Shown: piece after piece, positions 1 to 7,911 of the stretch
How the letters are laid out: the number at the start of each line of letters is the position of its first letter
How positions within the stretch are numbered: the first letter of the stretch is position 1
Source of the DNA: Paracoccaceae bacterium
Lineage (GTDB): Bacteria > Pseudomonadota > Alphaproteobacteria > Rhodobacterales > Rhodobacteraceae
Direction of reading: 5' to 3'
Length of the DNA: 53,050 bases
Assembly (NCBI GenBank): GCA_014879735.1
Contig: JACSRN010000051.1
Location: 1-53,050 of the forward strand
Notes under the pieces: model-generated
The model's database searches: none
What the model saw: only the letters and a program-made list of their open reading frames with translations
Told to the model about the DNA's origin: nothing
Made by a program: the position numbers and the translations under genes

Positions 1-1099
1 GTGCCGGAGGCTCCGGGGGCGGAATACTGGTTGAGAACGGCGGTCAGGGTCCCGGGATAGACGACGCGGTCGCCCATGCCGCGGAGGCCCACATTCGTGT
101 AGTCACTGCCGCTGGTCCGGGAAATGAAGCTCGTGGTCGGCGGGGCGGAGAAGGCGGCGGGATAGGTCCATATTGCCGTGAGAATGCCCGCCACCCCGCT
201 GCAGGCCAGCGTGACCAGGCCGGTGCAGGTCTGCGTCCCGTCGGCAAACCGCACGTACCGCCCATTGGCATTGCTGCCGCTGCCGGCCACCCCGCCGCAG
301 AACCAGGGCGACCAAGCGCCGTTGCTGCGCGAGCGGGTATATGCCATGCCGGCCACAGCCGAGGCGGCGGTGGCGCTCTCGACCACGAGCAGCTGGGTCT
401 TGCCCCAGGTCGAGGCGCGTCGCAGGTGCTGGAGCGATCCGCGATAGACACCGGCTGGGCCGCCCGTACTGCCGAGCGCCACGTCATAGGCGTAAATCCC
501 GGGATGATGGACTGATCGACGACGCTGAAATCGAGCAGCAGTGGCAATAGTCCACCGAAGCCGAAAGAGCCCGTCTTCATCAGCCGGCCCGGAGTCGCGT
601 CGGTCTGCGACTGCATCACGGCGGTGCCGGTGAGCAGGCCAGTCAAAGTCGCGCCGCTATTGTCGATCTCAAGCCGGTCGGCCCCGCCGGTCACGAGGGC
701 GAGCCGGTTCGGCGCTTTCCTGCGCAGACCGCTGTCCTCGTCTGCGGCAAATCGGAGGCCCGGCGTCGCAGCGGTGCCGTCCGCGAATTTTCCGGCGCCC
801 GGACCGTCGATCGTGGCCTGCATCGACATCAGTACCGTCTGCAGCTGCGAGAGAAAGGCTGCGAGTTCGCCTCGCGTGGCGACGGCGTCATAGGCGACGC
901 CGGTCCGGGTGGTGCCCTGGTAAGGCCGCGCGAGGGTCAGGCTGCCGGCGGCCTGGACCGACTGCACGAGGACCGGGGGCTTTCCCGGGATCATGAGCAG
1001 CCAGCCCGGCCGCAGGACGCCGACCCAGGCGGTGCCGGTGCCGGTGACGCCCGTCGAGCCGTTTACCAGACCGAGCGTGCCAGCGGAATAGAGGGTCAT
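1..1099 (-). CDS. phage tail fibre-like protein, frameshifted and cut by the window edge
   Basis: The protein starts at 1099 (ATG) and reads MTLYSAGTLGL..., a beginning typical of prophage tail fibre or receptor-binding proteins in this bacterial group. Residues 1-190 are Gly/Ala/Thr-rich and contain a TATIDGPGAG-like stretch found in tail collar regions. Around 493-505 the coherent frame changes by -1. After ...DQSIIPG the open frame turns into Arg/Pro/Ala-rich nonsense, whereas the shifted frame gives IYAYDVALGS, then WSPWFCGGVAGSG, YVRFADGTQTC and SAPPTTSFISRTSG, a normal fibre tip, and stays open to base 1. The gene is therefore incomplete at its 3' end and either a frameshifted remnant, a -1 programmed shift, or a single-base sequencing error. 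It follows the tail chaperone gene by about one base. Tail identity is moderately sure; host range is unknown. Confidence 0.65.
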
Positions 1100-1100
1100 G

Positions 1101-1532
1101 TCAGAACTCCGTCCAGGGATGGGTGAAATCGTAGGTGCCGGCCTCCCAGCCGGGGGTCTGGGGAATGGCGCGCAGGCCGGCGCGCCAGGCGGCCGCCTCG
1201 GCGATCTCGGCCGGGGTCAGGGCTGTATCGGGCAGCTGCGTCCACTCCGTATCGCGGAGCGCGGCCCGGATCATTTCGCGCAGCCGGATCGCCCGGTCGG
1301 CCGCACTCTCCTGCGCCGTGGTCGTGACCGTGCTGACCGACTGGCTGGCGGTGTCGTAAAGGAGGCCGGTCTCGGCGGCGAAATGGCCTGGCTGCCAGGA
1401 GGATGGCGCGGGCACGGTCATCTCTCCACTCCCGGCCTGGATCGCCAGGTCATCGGCGGGCGCGTCGCCCCATCGCAAGACCGCGTGGTGCGTGCCGGAT
1501 TTTGGAATCGTCGCGCAGACGAGAAATCTCAT
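1101..1532 (-). CDS. phage tail assembly chaperone-like protein
   Basis: 143 residues starting ATG at 1532, two bases after the stop of the preceding tail gene (1535). A longer frame runs upstream to 1748 but overlaps that gene and has an Arg/Pro-rich shadow composition, so the short start is preferred. The C-terminal third carries the pattern TALTPAEIAEAAAWR followed by GLRAIPQTPGW and ends DFTHPW. This matches the small tail assembly chaperone or DUF4376-like proteins that sit just before tail fibre genes in many phages and help load the fibre onto the tail. The N-terminal part (MRFLVCATIPKSG) has no recognised motif. Its position between tail tip and fibre supports the call. Confidence 0.6.
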   Translation of the reverse strand: MRFLVCATIPKSGTHHAVLRWGDAPADDLAIQAGSGEMTVPAPSSWQPGHFAAETGLLYDTASQSVSTVTTTAQESAADRAIRLREMIRAALRDTEWTQLPDTALTPAEIAEAAAWRAGLRAIPQTPGWEAGTYDFTHPWTEF

Positions 1533-1534
1533 GT

Positions 1535-2827
1535 CTACCTCTTGGTCTGGACCAGATTCAGGATGCGCTGGGTGATGATCGGCTGGCGGTAGCCCGACCA
1601 GATCGCATCGACCCGGTAATGGGTCACGCCGGCGCCGGCATCGGTGTCGACGTACTGGGAGAAAATCGATTGGTTGGCGCCGCTGGGCCCGGTGCCCGAA
1701 GGGAAGCGGTTGATCAGCACGCCGCCCCGCCGCAGCTCGAAGATACACTCGCCATAGCCCCAGCCGCCCATCTGGCAGCCGAGCGTGATGACAGTGGCAA
1801 ATCCCTCGCGCCGGATCGATCCGGCGGCGATATTGGTGCCGGCGCCACCCTCGGGGCGGATGCTTCCGGGGAAAGCCAGGTAGACGGGCACTGTCACCGC
1901 CCGGTCGCCGATCATCAGCGTGTTGACGCGAAGCGTATCGACCTCGGCCTGCCTGACCACGATGCGCTCGATGAAAGCGTCGTCGAGATGGGTGTCGCCG
2001 TCTACGATCAGCTGGTCGCCGCGGATCCGCACGATGGCGGCCGGACCGGCGACGGGATCGTCGGCGGCCACGATCTCGAGCCCGGCCTCGGCCGATCCGG
2101 CGTGGGCGCGCAGGGTATAGCTGGCCTGGGCATGGCCCTCGACCGTGGCCAGCGCGGTCTGCGCCGGATCGACCGAGGCCCGGACCGATGCCAGCCCGGC
2201 CGCGGGATCACGAACTTCCGCCTCGACTGTCGCGACGCGCGAGGCGAGGCCGGTCCCCGGCGTGGTCAGCACCGCATCGAGCGCGTCGACCCCGGCGCGG
2301 GTCGAGGCCACGGCAGTGGTGATCCTTTCTACGACCGGGCCACCGACCTCGACTACCGCGGCAGTGCCGGTGAGGCCGACCGCGAATACCAGCCGGGCCT
2401 GCCGCGCGCCGGCCGGGATTGTCCCCTCGGCCGAGCGCGTCAGGACGTCGGGCCCATCGCCGGCCAGGATCGCGATGAGGCTGGGAAAAAGGAAGGTGTC
2501 GTCGGCATCATACCAGAAGAGGCGCACGGACAGCCTCCAGGTCCCAGGGCCGGCGGCCCGGCCTTGCAGCCGCAGGGTACAGGCATCGCCCGAGATCACC
2601 GGAAATCGCCTGCACAGCGCGGCCGTGCCGTAGCCGGTGCCCGCGGGCTTGGCAAAAGTCAGGACGCCGATCGAGGTGATGCCCGCGGTGAACACGGGTG
2701 CGACCAGCGACCAGCCGTCTTCCAGCGTCCACAAGCCAGCGCGAGACAGTTCCGCCCCGGGGATGAGGTTGAAGGCATCGCCGACGCGACCCTCGAGCTG
2801 CAGTAGCCCGGCCGACAGCGCCTGCAA
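1535..2827 (-). CDS. phage tail tip/host-specificity protein fragment (gpJ/DUF1983-like)
   Basis: About 430 residues from a TTG at 2827. Ala/Thr/Asp-rich helical stretches (TRAGVDALDAVL, ASRVATVEAEV) alternate with beta-rich segments. A central segment with GDQLIVDGDTHLDDAFIERIVVRQAEV resembles the DUF1983 region near the C-terminus of lambda J-type tail-tip proteins. The C-terminal part (GYGECIFELRRGG, HYRVDAIWSGYRQP) is a probable receptor-contacting module. The family is normally over 1000 residues, so this is only its C-terminal part. The frame stays open and protein-like upstream of the TTG to a stop at about 2958 (ADAAALTALTTRVEDG), with no ATG or GTG, which suggests that the 5' part was deleted rather than that translation truly starts here. 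Confidence 0.6.
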   Translation of the reverse strand: MQALSAGLLQLEGRVGDAFNLIPGAELSRAGLWTLEDGWSLVAPVFTAGITSIGVLTFAKPAGTGYGTAALCRRFPVISGDACTLRLQGRAAGPGTWRLSVRLFWYDADDTFLFPSLIAILAGDGPDVLTRSAEGTIPAGARQARLVFAVGLTGTAAVVEVGGPVVERITTAVASTRAGVDALDAVLTTPGTGLASRVATVEAEVRDPAAGLASVRASVDPAQTALATVEGHAQASYTLRAHAGSAEAGLEIVAADDPVAGPAAIVRIRGDQLIVDGDTHLDDAFIERIVVRQAEVDTLRVNTLMIGDRAVTVPVYLAFPGSIRPEGGAGTNIAAGSIRREGFATVITLGCQMGGWGYGECIFELRRGGVLINRFPSGTGPSGANQSIFSQYVDTDAGAGVTHYRVDAIWSGYRQPIITQRILNLVQTKR

Positions 2828-3132
2828 CCCGTTCTCGCCATCCTCAACGCGGGTGGTCAGCGCGGTCAGGGCCGCGGCATCGGCGCGGGTCGCGAGATGA
2901 TCGGCCTGAACGCCATCGTGGTCGACGCCGGCCGTCCGTGCGACCAGCCGGTGCCTGGTTCATGCTCGTGCCGCGCCAGGTTCGGCACCGCGCAAGCGGC
3001 GACGTTGGACTCGTCGCCGATTTTTCGGCCCATAGGCCTGTTTCCAACGGTTGTCGGCGTGTTCAGCCGCATCGGCGCTGGCCCGGGAGGGCCGGCAACC
3101 GCCGCAGGCAGGATGTCCGGAACGGCCGGGGG
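2828..3132. other. remnant DNA between the tail module and ychF
   Basis: This 305-base stretch holds no convincing gene. The minus strand from 2828 to about 2955 continues the coding frame of the tail-tip fragment, up to an in-frame TGA. A 68-codon minus-strand frame (3072-2866, starting MRLNTPTTVGNRP) has no Shine-Dalgarno and no recognisable family. The breakpoint between phage and host DNA probably lies between about 2958 and 3132. No clear att repeat was seen, but the other prophage end is outside the window. Confidence 0.4.
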
Positions 3133-4230
3133 TCAGGCGTTGAACAGGAAATGCAGCACGTCGCCGTCCTGAACCTCATAGGTCTTGCCTTCGACGCGGA
3201 ACTTGCCGGCTTCCTTGGCCCCGGCCTCGCCCTTGCCGGCGACGTAATCGTCATAGGCCACCGTCTCGGCGCGGATGAAGCCCTTCTCGAAATCGCCATG
3301 GATCACGCCCGCCGCCTGCGGCGCCAGCGTGCCCTTGCCGATCGTCCAGGCGCGGGCTTCTTTCGGGCCGACGGTGAAATAGGTCTGCAGGCCCAGCAGG
3401 TTGTAGCCTGCCCGGATCAGCCGGTCCAGCCCGGCCTCGTGCAGGCCCATTTCCTCAAGGAAGACAGCGGCATCCTCGGGCGGCAACTGCGCCAGTTCCT
3501 CCTCGATCCGGGCCGAGATCACCACCGATCCCGCCCCTTGCTTCGCGGCCATCTCGGCCACCCGCGCCGACTGGCTGTTGCCGCTGGCGGCGGAGGCTTC
3601 CTCGACATTGCAGACGTAAAGCACGGGCTTTGCAGTCAGAAGCTGCAACAGGTTCCAGTTGCGCAGGTCATCGGCGGCCACCTTTACGGTGCGTGCCGGG
3701 CGACCCTCGTTCAGGGCCACAGCGGCCAGGGCCAGCAGGCGATCCTGATCGGCGGCTTCCTTGTCGCCGCCCTTCATCTTGCGGGCAAGGTTGGCGCGGC
3801 GGCGGTCGATCGATTCCAGATCGGCCAGCATCAGTTCGGTCTCGATGGTCTCGGCATCGGCCACCGGATCGATGCGGCCCTCGACATGGGTGATGTCGCC
3901 GTCTTCGAAACAGCGCAGCACATGGGCGATGGCATCGCATTCGCGGATATTGGCCAGGAACTGGTTGCCCAGCCCCTCGCCCTTGCTGGCGCCGCGCACC
4001 AGGCCGGCGATGTCGACAAAGGTCATGCGCGTCGGGATGATCTGCTTTGACCCGGCGATGCGGGCCAGAACCTCCAGCCGTGCGTCGGGCACCGCCACCT
4101 CGCCCACGTTCGGCTCGATGGTGCAGAAGGGGAAGTTGGCCGCCTGCGCCGCCGCCGTGCGGGTCAGCGCGTTGAAGAGGGTGGACTTGCCCACGTTCGG
4201 CAGCCCGACGATGCCCATCCTGAAACCCAT
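3133..4230 (-). CDS. ychF: redox-regulated ATPase YchF (OLA1-type GTPase fold)
   Basis: 365 residues, full length for the family, from ATG 4230. YchF is a universally conserved TRAFAC-class P-loop protein that prefers ATP over GTP, binds the 70S ribosome and is linked to oxidative stress control. Visible motifs: P-loop GLPNVGKST (residues 9-17), switch motif DIAGLV (73-78), the NVEE motif that replaces the GTPase NKxD and explains ATP preference (208-211), a helical insertion at about 140-200, and a C-terminal TGS domain (about 280-365, [12 protein letters not shown]). It appears to be monocistronic, with only cryptic phage DNA downstream. Family assignment is essentially certain; the cellular role remains general. 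Confidence 0.97.
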   Translation of the reverse strand: MGFRMGIVGLPNVGKSTLFNALTRTAAAQAANFPFCTIEPNVGEVAVPDARLEVLARIAGSKQIIPTRMTFVDIAGLVRGASKGEGLGNQFLANIRECDAIAHVLRCFEDGDITHVEGRIDPVADAETIETELMLADLESIDRRRANLARKMKGGDKEAADQDRLLALAAVALNEGRPARTVKVAADDLRNWNLLQLLTAKPVLYVCNVEEASAASGNSQSARVAEMAAKQGAGSVVISARIEEELAQLPPEDAAVFLEEMGLHEAGLDRLIRAGYNLLGLQTYFTVGPKEARAWTIGKGTLAPQAAGVIHGDFEKGFIRAETVAYDDYVAGKGEAGAKEAGKFRVEGKTYEVQDGDVLHFLFNA

Positions 4231-4339
4231 TGCTGCCCTCCTGCGGCGCGTGACCTGCGCGACTTACGCGCGGCGCGGCGCAGGTTCAAGGTTTGCGAAT
4301 CCGCGCCGGGCGCCTAGGCTGTGGAAAAAGGAGGTTCCC

Positions 4340-4753
4340 ATGTCCTTCGACCCCTATATTCATTTTCAGGGCAATTGCCGCGAGGCGCTGGCAGCCTATC
4401 AGGCGTTGTTCGGCGGCGAGTTGCACATCATGGGCTATGACCAGATGCCCGATGCGCCGCCCGAGATGAAGGGCTCGCCGCTGGTCATGCATGCGGCGCT
4501 GATGGTGGGCGGGCGGGCGCTCTTCGCTTCGGACTTTCCGCCGGGGATGGAGGGCGATCCGCAAAAGGCCATCACCATCAGCCATACCGCCGCCACGATC
4601 GATGAGGCCAAGCGCATCTTCGCCGCCCTGGGCGAAGGCGGCGCGGTGGTCATGGAATTCCAGCCGACCTTCTGGTCGGACGGCTTTGGCATGGTGAAAG
4701 ACCGTTTCGGCACGCATTGGATGGTGTCGTCACCCTGGCGGCAGCCGGGGTGA
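4340..4753 (+). CDS. VOC family protein (PhnB/glyoxalase-like)
   Basis: 137 residues beginning [17 protein letters not shown], with a strong Shine-Dalgarno (AAAAAGGAGG) just upstream. The start, the [14 protein letters not shown] segment and the C-terminal [13 protein letters not shown] are characteristic of the PhnB/YjdN branch of the vicinal-oxygen-chelate superfamily, which folds as paired beta-alpha-beta-beta-beta units and often forms dimers. Members of this branch frequently lack the metal ligands of glyoxalase I and their substrates are mostly unknown, so no reaction is assigned. The gene stands alone, divergent from ychF (109 bases apart) and convergent with the SurE-like gene. Confidence 0.85.
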   Translation: MSFDPYIHFQGNCREALAAYQALFGGELHIMGYDQMPDAPPEMKGSPLVMHAALMVGGRALFASDFPPGMEGDPQKAITISHTAATIDEAKRIFAALGEGGAVVMEFQPTFWSDGFGMVKDRFGTHWMVSSPWRQPG

Positions 4754-4759
4754 CAGGGC

Positions 4760-4776
4760 GCCAGCGCAGCGCTGGC
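4760..4776. other. small inverted repeat between convergent genes
   Basis: Arms GCCAGCG and CGCTGGC with a 3-base loop lie between the stops of the VOC gene and the SurE-like gene. It could act as a bidirectional stop, but there is no T-tract on either side. Confidence 0.3.
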
Positions 4777-4791
4777 TCCGAGCAGCAGAGA

Positions 4792-5721
4792 TCAGCCTTC
4801 GTCAAGGCCCTGAACCACCCGGGCGGCAATATCCTGCATGGCCGCGGGCGCATAGCCGGCCTGTATCGGGCTGACTGCAATGGCGGTCTTGTAGACAACC
4901 GACTCGTCGTTCTGCTGCGAAGGCAGCGGCGGCGCATCGTTCATCTGTACCGACAGGCCCGGCGCATTGGGCAGGGTCAGGCCATGTTCATGGGCCAGTT
5001 GCCGCACCATGGGCGAGGCAGAGGCCTGCATGTCGGGGACAAAGACGAAATCGTAGGCGCTGTAGCTGCCGACCACCGCGGCTTTCCACGCCGCCCCTTC
5101 GGGGTTGTCGGGGAAGTTGACGTTCAGCCCCAGGCCCGCCGGCAGGATCTTGCCCTGGCCGGCATGGGCAAGCAAGCTTCGCACCAGTTGCACGGACAGG
5201 GTTGCGATCAGCTTTGACAGCGGATTTGCGAGTGTGGCGTCATCGGCCGAATTCGCGCCGGCGCTGAGCGCAATTGCCGCGATCCCCCGCGCCAGCGCCA
5301 TTTGCACAACACTGACGGTGCCCGAGTTCACGATGATCGAACCGACGTTCTGCCCTTCGTTGGGTCCTGAAAGTACCAGGTCCGGCGGCTTGCCCCAGCG
5401 CCCCTGCGCCAGCACGTCGATGCCATAAAGCACCGCCATCACCGGTGTGCCCTCGACGTAGAAAAAATCGCCGGCGCCGATCCCTTCGCGCTGCATCGGC
5501 CCGGCCGAAGGTGCGCCGGCAGCGGCAGAGCCGCAGCGACAGGCCTGGGCCAGTGTCGGCGCTGGCAGCCCCTGGTTCAGCGACGTGCCGGTGCCGCTCT
5601 GGTTCTGGCAGGGGACCGAGACGATCACGTCATGCCCCGCTGCCTTCAGCGCATTGTAAAGCGCCAGGATATTGCTTGTCAGGCCGTCGTCGTTCGAAAT
5701 GACGATTCTGGCAATGCGCAA
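4792..5721 (-). CDS. SurE-like 5'/3'-nucleotidase (divergent family member)
   Basis: 309 residues if translation starts at TTG 5721, which has AAAGGGGG six bases upstream and gives an N-terminus (LRIARIVISNDDG) aligned with ordinary SurE. An ATG twelve codons upstream (5757) is the alternative but has a poor ribosome site. SurE enzymes are metal-dependent phosphatases acting on nucleoside monophosphates. Metal and active-site motifs are present: NDDG, NQSGTGTS and SGPNEGQNVG. The protein is about 60 residues longer than canonical SurE and has a Cys/Ala/Gly-rich insertion (around QACRCGSAAAG) in the first third. The canonical surE of this group usually sits with serS and pcm, so this is probably a paralogue. 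No signal peptide is seen. Confidence 0.8.
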   Translation of the reverse strand: MRIARIVISNDDGLTSNILALYNALKAAGHDVIVSVPCQNQSGTGTSLNQGLPAPTLAQACRCGSAAAGAPSAGPMQREGIGAGDFFYVEGTPVMAVLYGIDVLAQGRWGKPPDLVLSGPNEGQNVGSIIVNSGTVSVVQMALARGIAAIALSAGANSADDATLANPLSKLIATLSVQLVRSLLAHAGQGKILPAGLGLNVNFPDNPEGAAWKAAVVGSYSAYDFVFVPDMQASASPMVRQLAHEHGLTLPNAPGLSVQMNDAPPLPSQQNDESVVYKTAIAVSPIQAGYAPAAMQDIAARVVQGLDEG

Positions 5722-5974
5722 TGAAACCCCCTTTTGAAGACGATGGGATCCGGTCATGAGCCGACGTTAGCCATCCGCATCGGAGGCTGTCCAGACGACA
5801 TGTCGAGATTATCGGGCGCCTTTGGCGAATGCACAATATTCCCCGGCGCGACTGACAGATCGGGCGCTGCGGGCCATCGGCCCCTCCGGCGGACGGCCCG
5901 GTCCGGGAACTGGCCCCATTGATTTCCCCTGCCCGGCCGTGGCACATCCCGGAACGGATGGACAGGGGGCGGGC

Positions 5975-6766
5975 ATGAGCCGGATCGATGACACTTTCGC
6001 GCGGCTGCGGGCGCAGGGGAAGAAGGCCTTCGTCGCCTATATCATGGGCGGCGATCCGGATGTGGAAACCTCGCTGGCGATCATGCAGGGCTTGCCTGGC
6101 GCGGGCGTCGACATCATCGAACTGGGCATGCCCTTCACCGATCCGATGGCGGATGGCCCCACGATCCAGGCTGCGGGCCAGCGGGCGCTGGAAGGCGGCA
6201 TGACCACCGACAAGGTGCTGGCCATGGTGCGGACCTTCCGGGAGGGCGACACCACCACCCCCATCGTGATGATGGGCTATTACAACCCGATCTATTCGCG
6301 CGGCGTGGACCGCTTCCTGAAAGAGGCGACCGAGGCCGGAATCGACGGGCTGATCATCGTCGACCTGCCGCCGGAAGAGGATGACGAGCTTTGCATCCCG
6401 GCGCAGAGGGCCGGGCTGAACTTCATCCGTCTCGCCACCCCCACCACCGATGACAGGCGGCTGCCCAAGGTGCTGCAGAACACCAGCGGTTTCGTCTATT
6501 ACGTCTCGATCACCGGCATCACCGGGGCGGCGACGGCGCAGGCGGCCGATGTCGGGCCGGAAGTGGCGCGGATCAAGCGGTCGACCGATCTGCCGGTGAT
6601 CGTGGGTTTCGGCATTGCCACGCCCGAGGCGGCAAAGGCCATCGCAGAGGTGGCGGACGGCAGCGTCGTCGGCTCGGCCATCGTGAAATCGATCGGCGAG
6701 GGCAAGCCGCTGGCGGCGGTGCTGGCCCAGGTGGCCGCGCTGGCGGCGGGCGCGCATTCGGCCTGA
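5975..6766 (+). CDS. trpA: tryptophan synthase alpha subunit
   Basis: 263 residues, the standard length, from ATG 5975 preceded by GGGGGCGGG. The frame is open for another 51 codons upstream, but that part does not resemble TrpA. TrpA cleaves indole-3-glycerol phosphate to indole and glyceraldehyde 3-phosphate and passes indole to TrpB. The catalytic pair Glu49 ([11 protein letters not shown]) and Asp60 (MADGP) matches the numbering of the E. coli enzyme. The phosphate-binding region near the end ([15 protein letters not shown]) is intact. No trpB or trpF lies next to it, so its expression must be coordinated in trans. A GC-rich region without a T-tract follows. Confidence 0.97.
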   Translation: MSRIDDTFARLRAQGKKAFVAYIMGGDPDVETSLAIMQGLPGAGVDIIELGMPFTDPMADGPTIQAAGQRALEGGMTTDKVLAMVRTFREGDTTTPIVMMGYYNPIYSRGVDRFLKEATEAGIDGLIIVDLPPEEDDELCIPAQRAGLNFIRLATPTTDDRRLPKVLQNTSGFVYYVSITGITGAATAQAADVGPEVARIKRSTDLPVIVGFGIATPEAAKAIAEVADGSVVGSAIVKSIGEGKPLAAVLAQVAALAAGAHSA

Positions 6767-6862
6767 CGCGGGGCCGGAGCGTCCGGTCCGGCCAGGCCCA
6801 ACACGGCATCAGATGGCAAGACGGACCCGCCCCGGTGCCGGGCCGCGCGCCGCGGCCTGGTG

Positions 6863-7708
6863 TCAATGCGCCATGAAAACCGGAATCTGCGCGGATTCCA
6901 GCATGTTGCGGGTGGCGCCACCCAGGATTGCCTCGCGGAACCGCGAATGGCCATAGGCGCCCATCACCAGCAGGTCGGCGCCGATGTCCTGGCACTGGCG
7001 CATCAGCACATCCGAGATCCGGGGTAGGGCCCGGGCCAGCACGGCCACCTCGGCCTTGACGCCATGGCGCACCAGCATCTGGCAGAGCATTCCGCCGGGA
7101 TCCGAGCGTTCCGGCCCATGCGGCGGCGGGTCGACCACCGTGATCACCACCTGCTCGGCGCGCGTCAGCAGCGGCATCGCGCGACGGGTGGCGACCATGG
7201 CCTCGCGGCTCATGTTCCAGGCCAGGACGACGCGGCGCGGCGGCATCGCCGGCATGCCGGTCTCGGGCACCACCAGTACCGGGGCCAGCCCCTCGAACAT
7301 CGCCGCCTCGATCACCGCCTCGGCCTCTGGGCCTGCGGTCTTGCCATAGGGTCGGGCAAGAACGACAAGATCGCTATAGCGCGCCCGCGCCGCGACAAGA
7401 TCGCTGACAGCCCCAAGCTGGGCCACGGCGGAATCGACCGACCACCGCAGATCCGGCCCCTGGGCGTCAAGCGCGGCCTTCAGCGCCTTCTCATATTCGC
7501 GGGCCTCCTCCTCGGCCCGTTCCATCGCGACCTGCATCACGACGGCGCCCGAACCGACATAGGAATAGCCGATCTGGGTGCGGTCCACCCCCAGCGCCAG
7601 CAGGTCGAGATGCGCATCCATCCCGCGGGCGATGCTGGCGGCGGCCTCTACGGCCGGGCCGATGCCGGCCCTGTTCGTCGCAACGGTCAGTAGGGATTTG
7701 TAGGCCAT
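6863..7708 (-). CDS. universal stress protein, tandem UspA domains
   Basis: 281 residues made of two Usp repeats (about 1-145 and 150-281), from ATG 7708 (MAYKSLLTVATN). The C-terminal repeat carries the ATP-binding pattern G-2x-G-9x-G (MGAYGHSRFREAILGG), while the N-terminal repeat has a less clear version (LVVLARPYGK). Tandem Usp proteins are cytoplasmic stress proteins whose exact activity is usually unknown. The gene is divergent from ccoN across a 203-base region holding two Fnr-type boxes, so it is probably induced together with the cbb3 oxidase when oxygen falls. This neighbourhood is common in Rhodobacter relatives. Family is sure; function is inferred from position only. Confidence 0.9.
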   Translation of the reverse strand: MAYKSLLTVATNRAGIGPAVEAAASIARGMDAHLDLLALGVDRTQIGYSYVGSGAVVMQVAMERAEEEAREYEKALKAALDAQGPDLRWSVDSAVAQLGAVSDLVAARARYSDLVVLARPYGKTAGPEAEAVIEAAMFEGLAPVLVVPETGMPAMPPRRVVLAWNMSREAMVATRRAMPLLTRAEQVVITVVDPPPHGPERSDPGGMLCQMLVRHGVKAEVAVLARALPRISDVLMRQCQDIGADLLVMGAYGHSRFREAILGGATRNMLESAQIPVFMAH

Positions 7709-7762
7709 CGGTGCCTCCTGCGGTTTCGGGTGCCAGTGTCCATGACGGATGGACGCCCCGCC

Positions 7763-7776
7763 TTGATTGATGTCAA
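7763..7776. promoter_or_regulatory. Fnr-type box 1 between usp and ccoN
   Basis: TTGATTGATGTCAA fits TTGAY-N4-RTCAA exactly. It lies 55 bases upstream of the usp start and is nearer to usp than box 2. It is likely bound by an FnrL-type oxygen-sensing regulator; which promoter it drives is inferred from distance only. Confidence 0.75.
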
Positions 7777-7794
7777 ACCGAACCGGTGCGCATC

Positions 7795-7808
7795 TTGACG
7801 CAGATCAA
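7795..7808. promoter_or_regulatory. Fnr-type box 2 upstream of ccoN
   Basis: TTGACGCAGATCAA, followed by GG, fits the Fnr consensus. Its centre is 32 bases from box 1 (about three helical turns) and it ends 104 bases upstream of the ccoN ATG. It is the likely activator site for ccoNOQP under low oxygen. Confidence 0.8.
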
Positions 7809-7911
7809 GGTGATTGCCCGGGGCTGACACGACAAGCATACTCGTCGAAAACTCTGTATGGGGGCGAGTCGTCTCGCGCCCGTCCGGATACAAGAGACGA
7901 AGGGACGCAAA

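Noticed and set aside
5822-5974. N-terminal extension of trpA to an ATG at 5822
   Set aside because: Not homologous to TrpA; Pro/Gly-rich; the internal start gives Glu49 and Asp60 in the canonical places and has a ribosome site.
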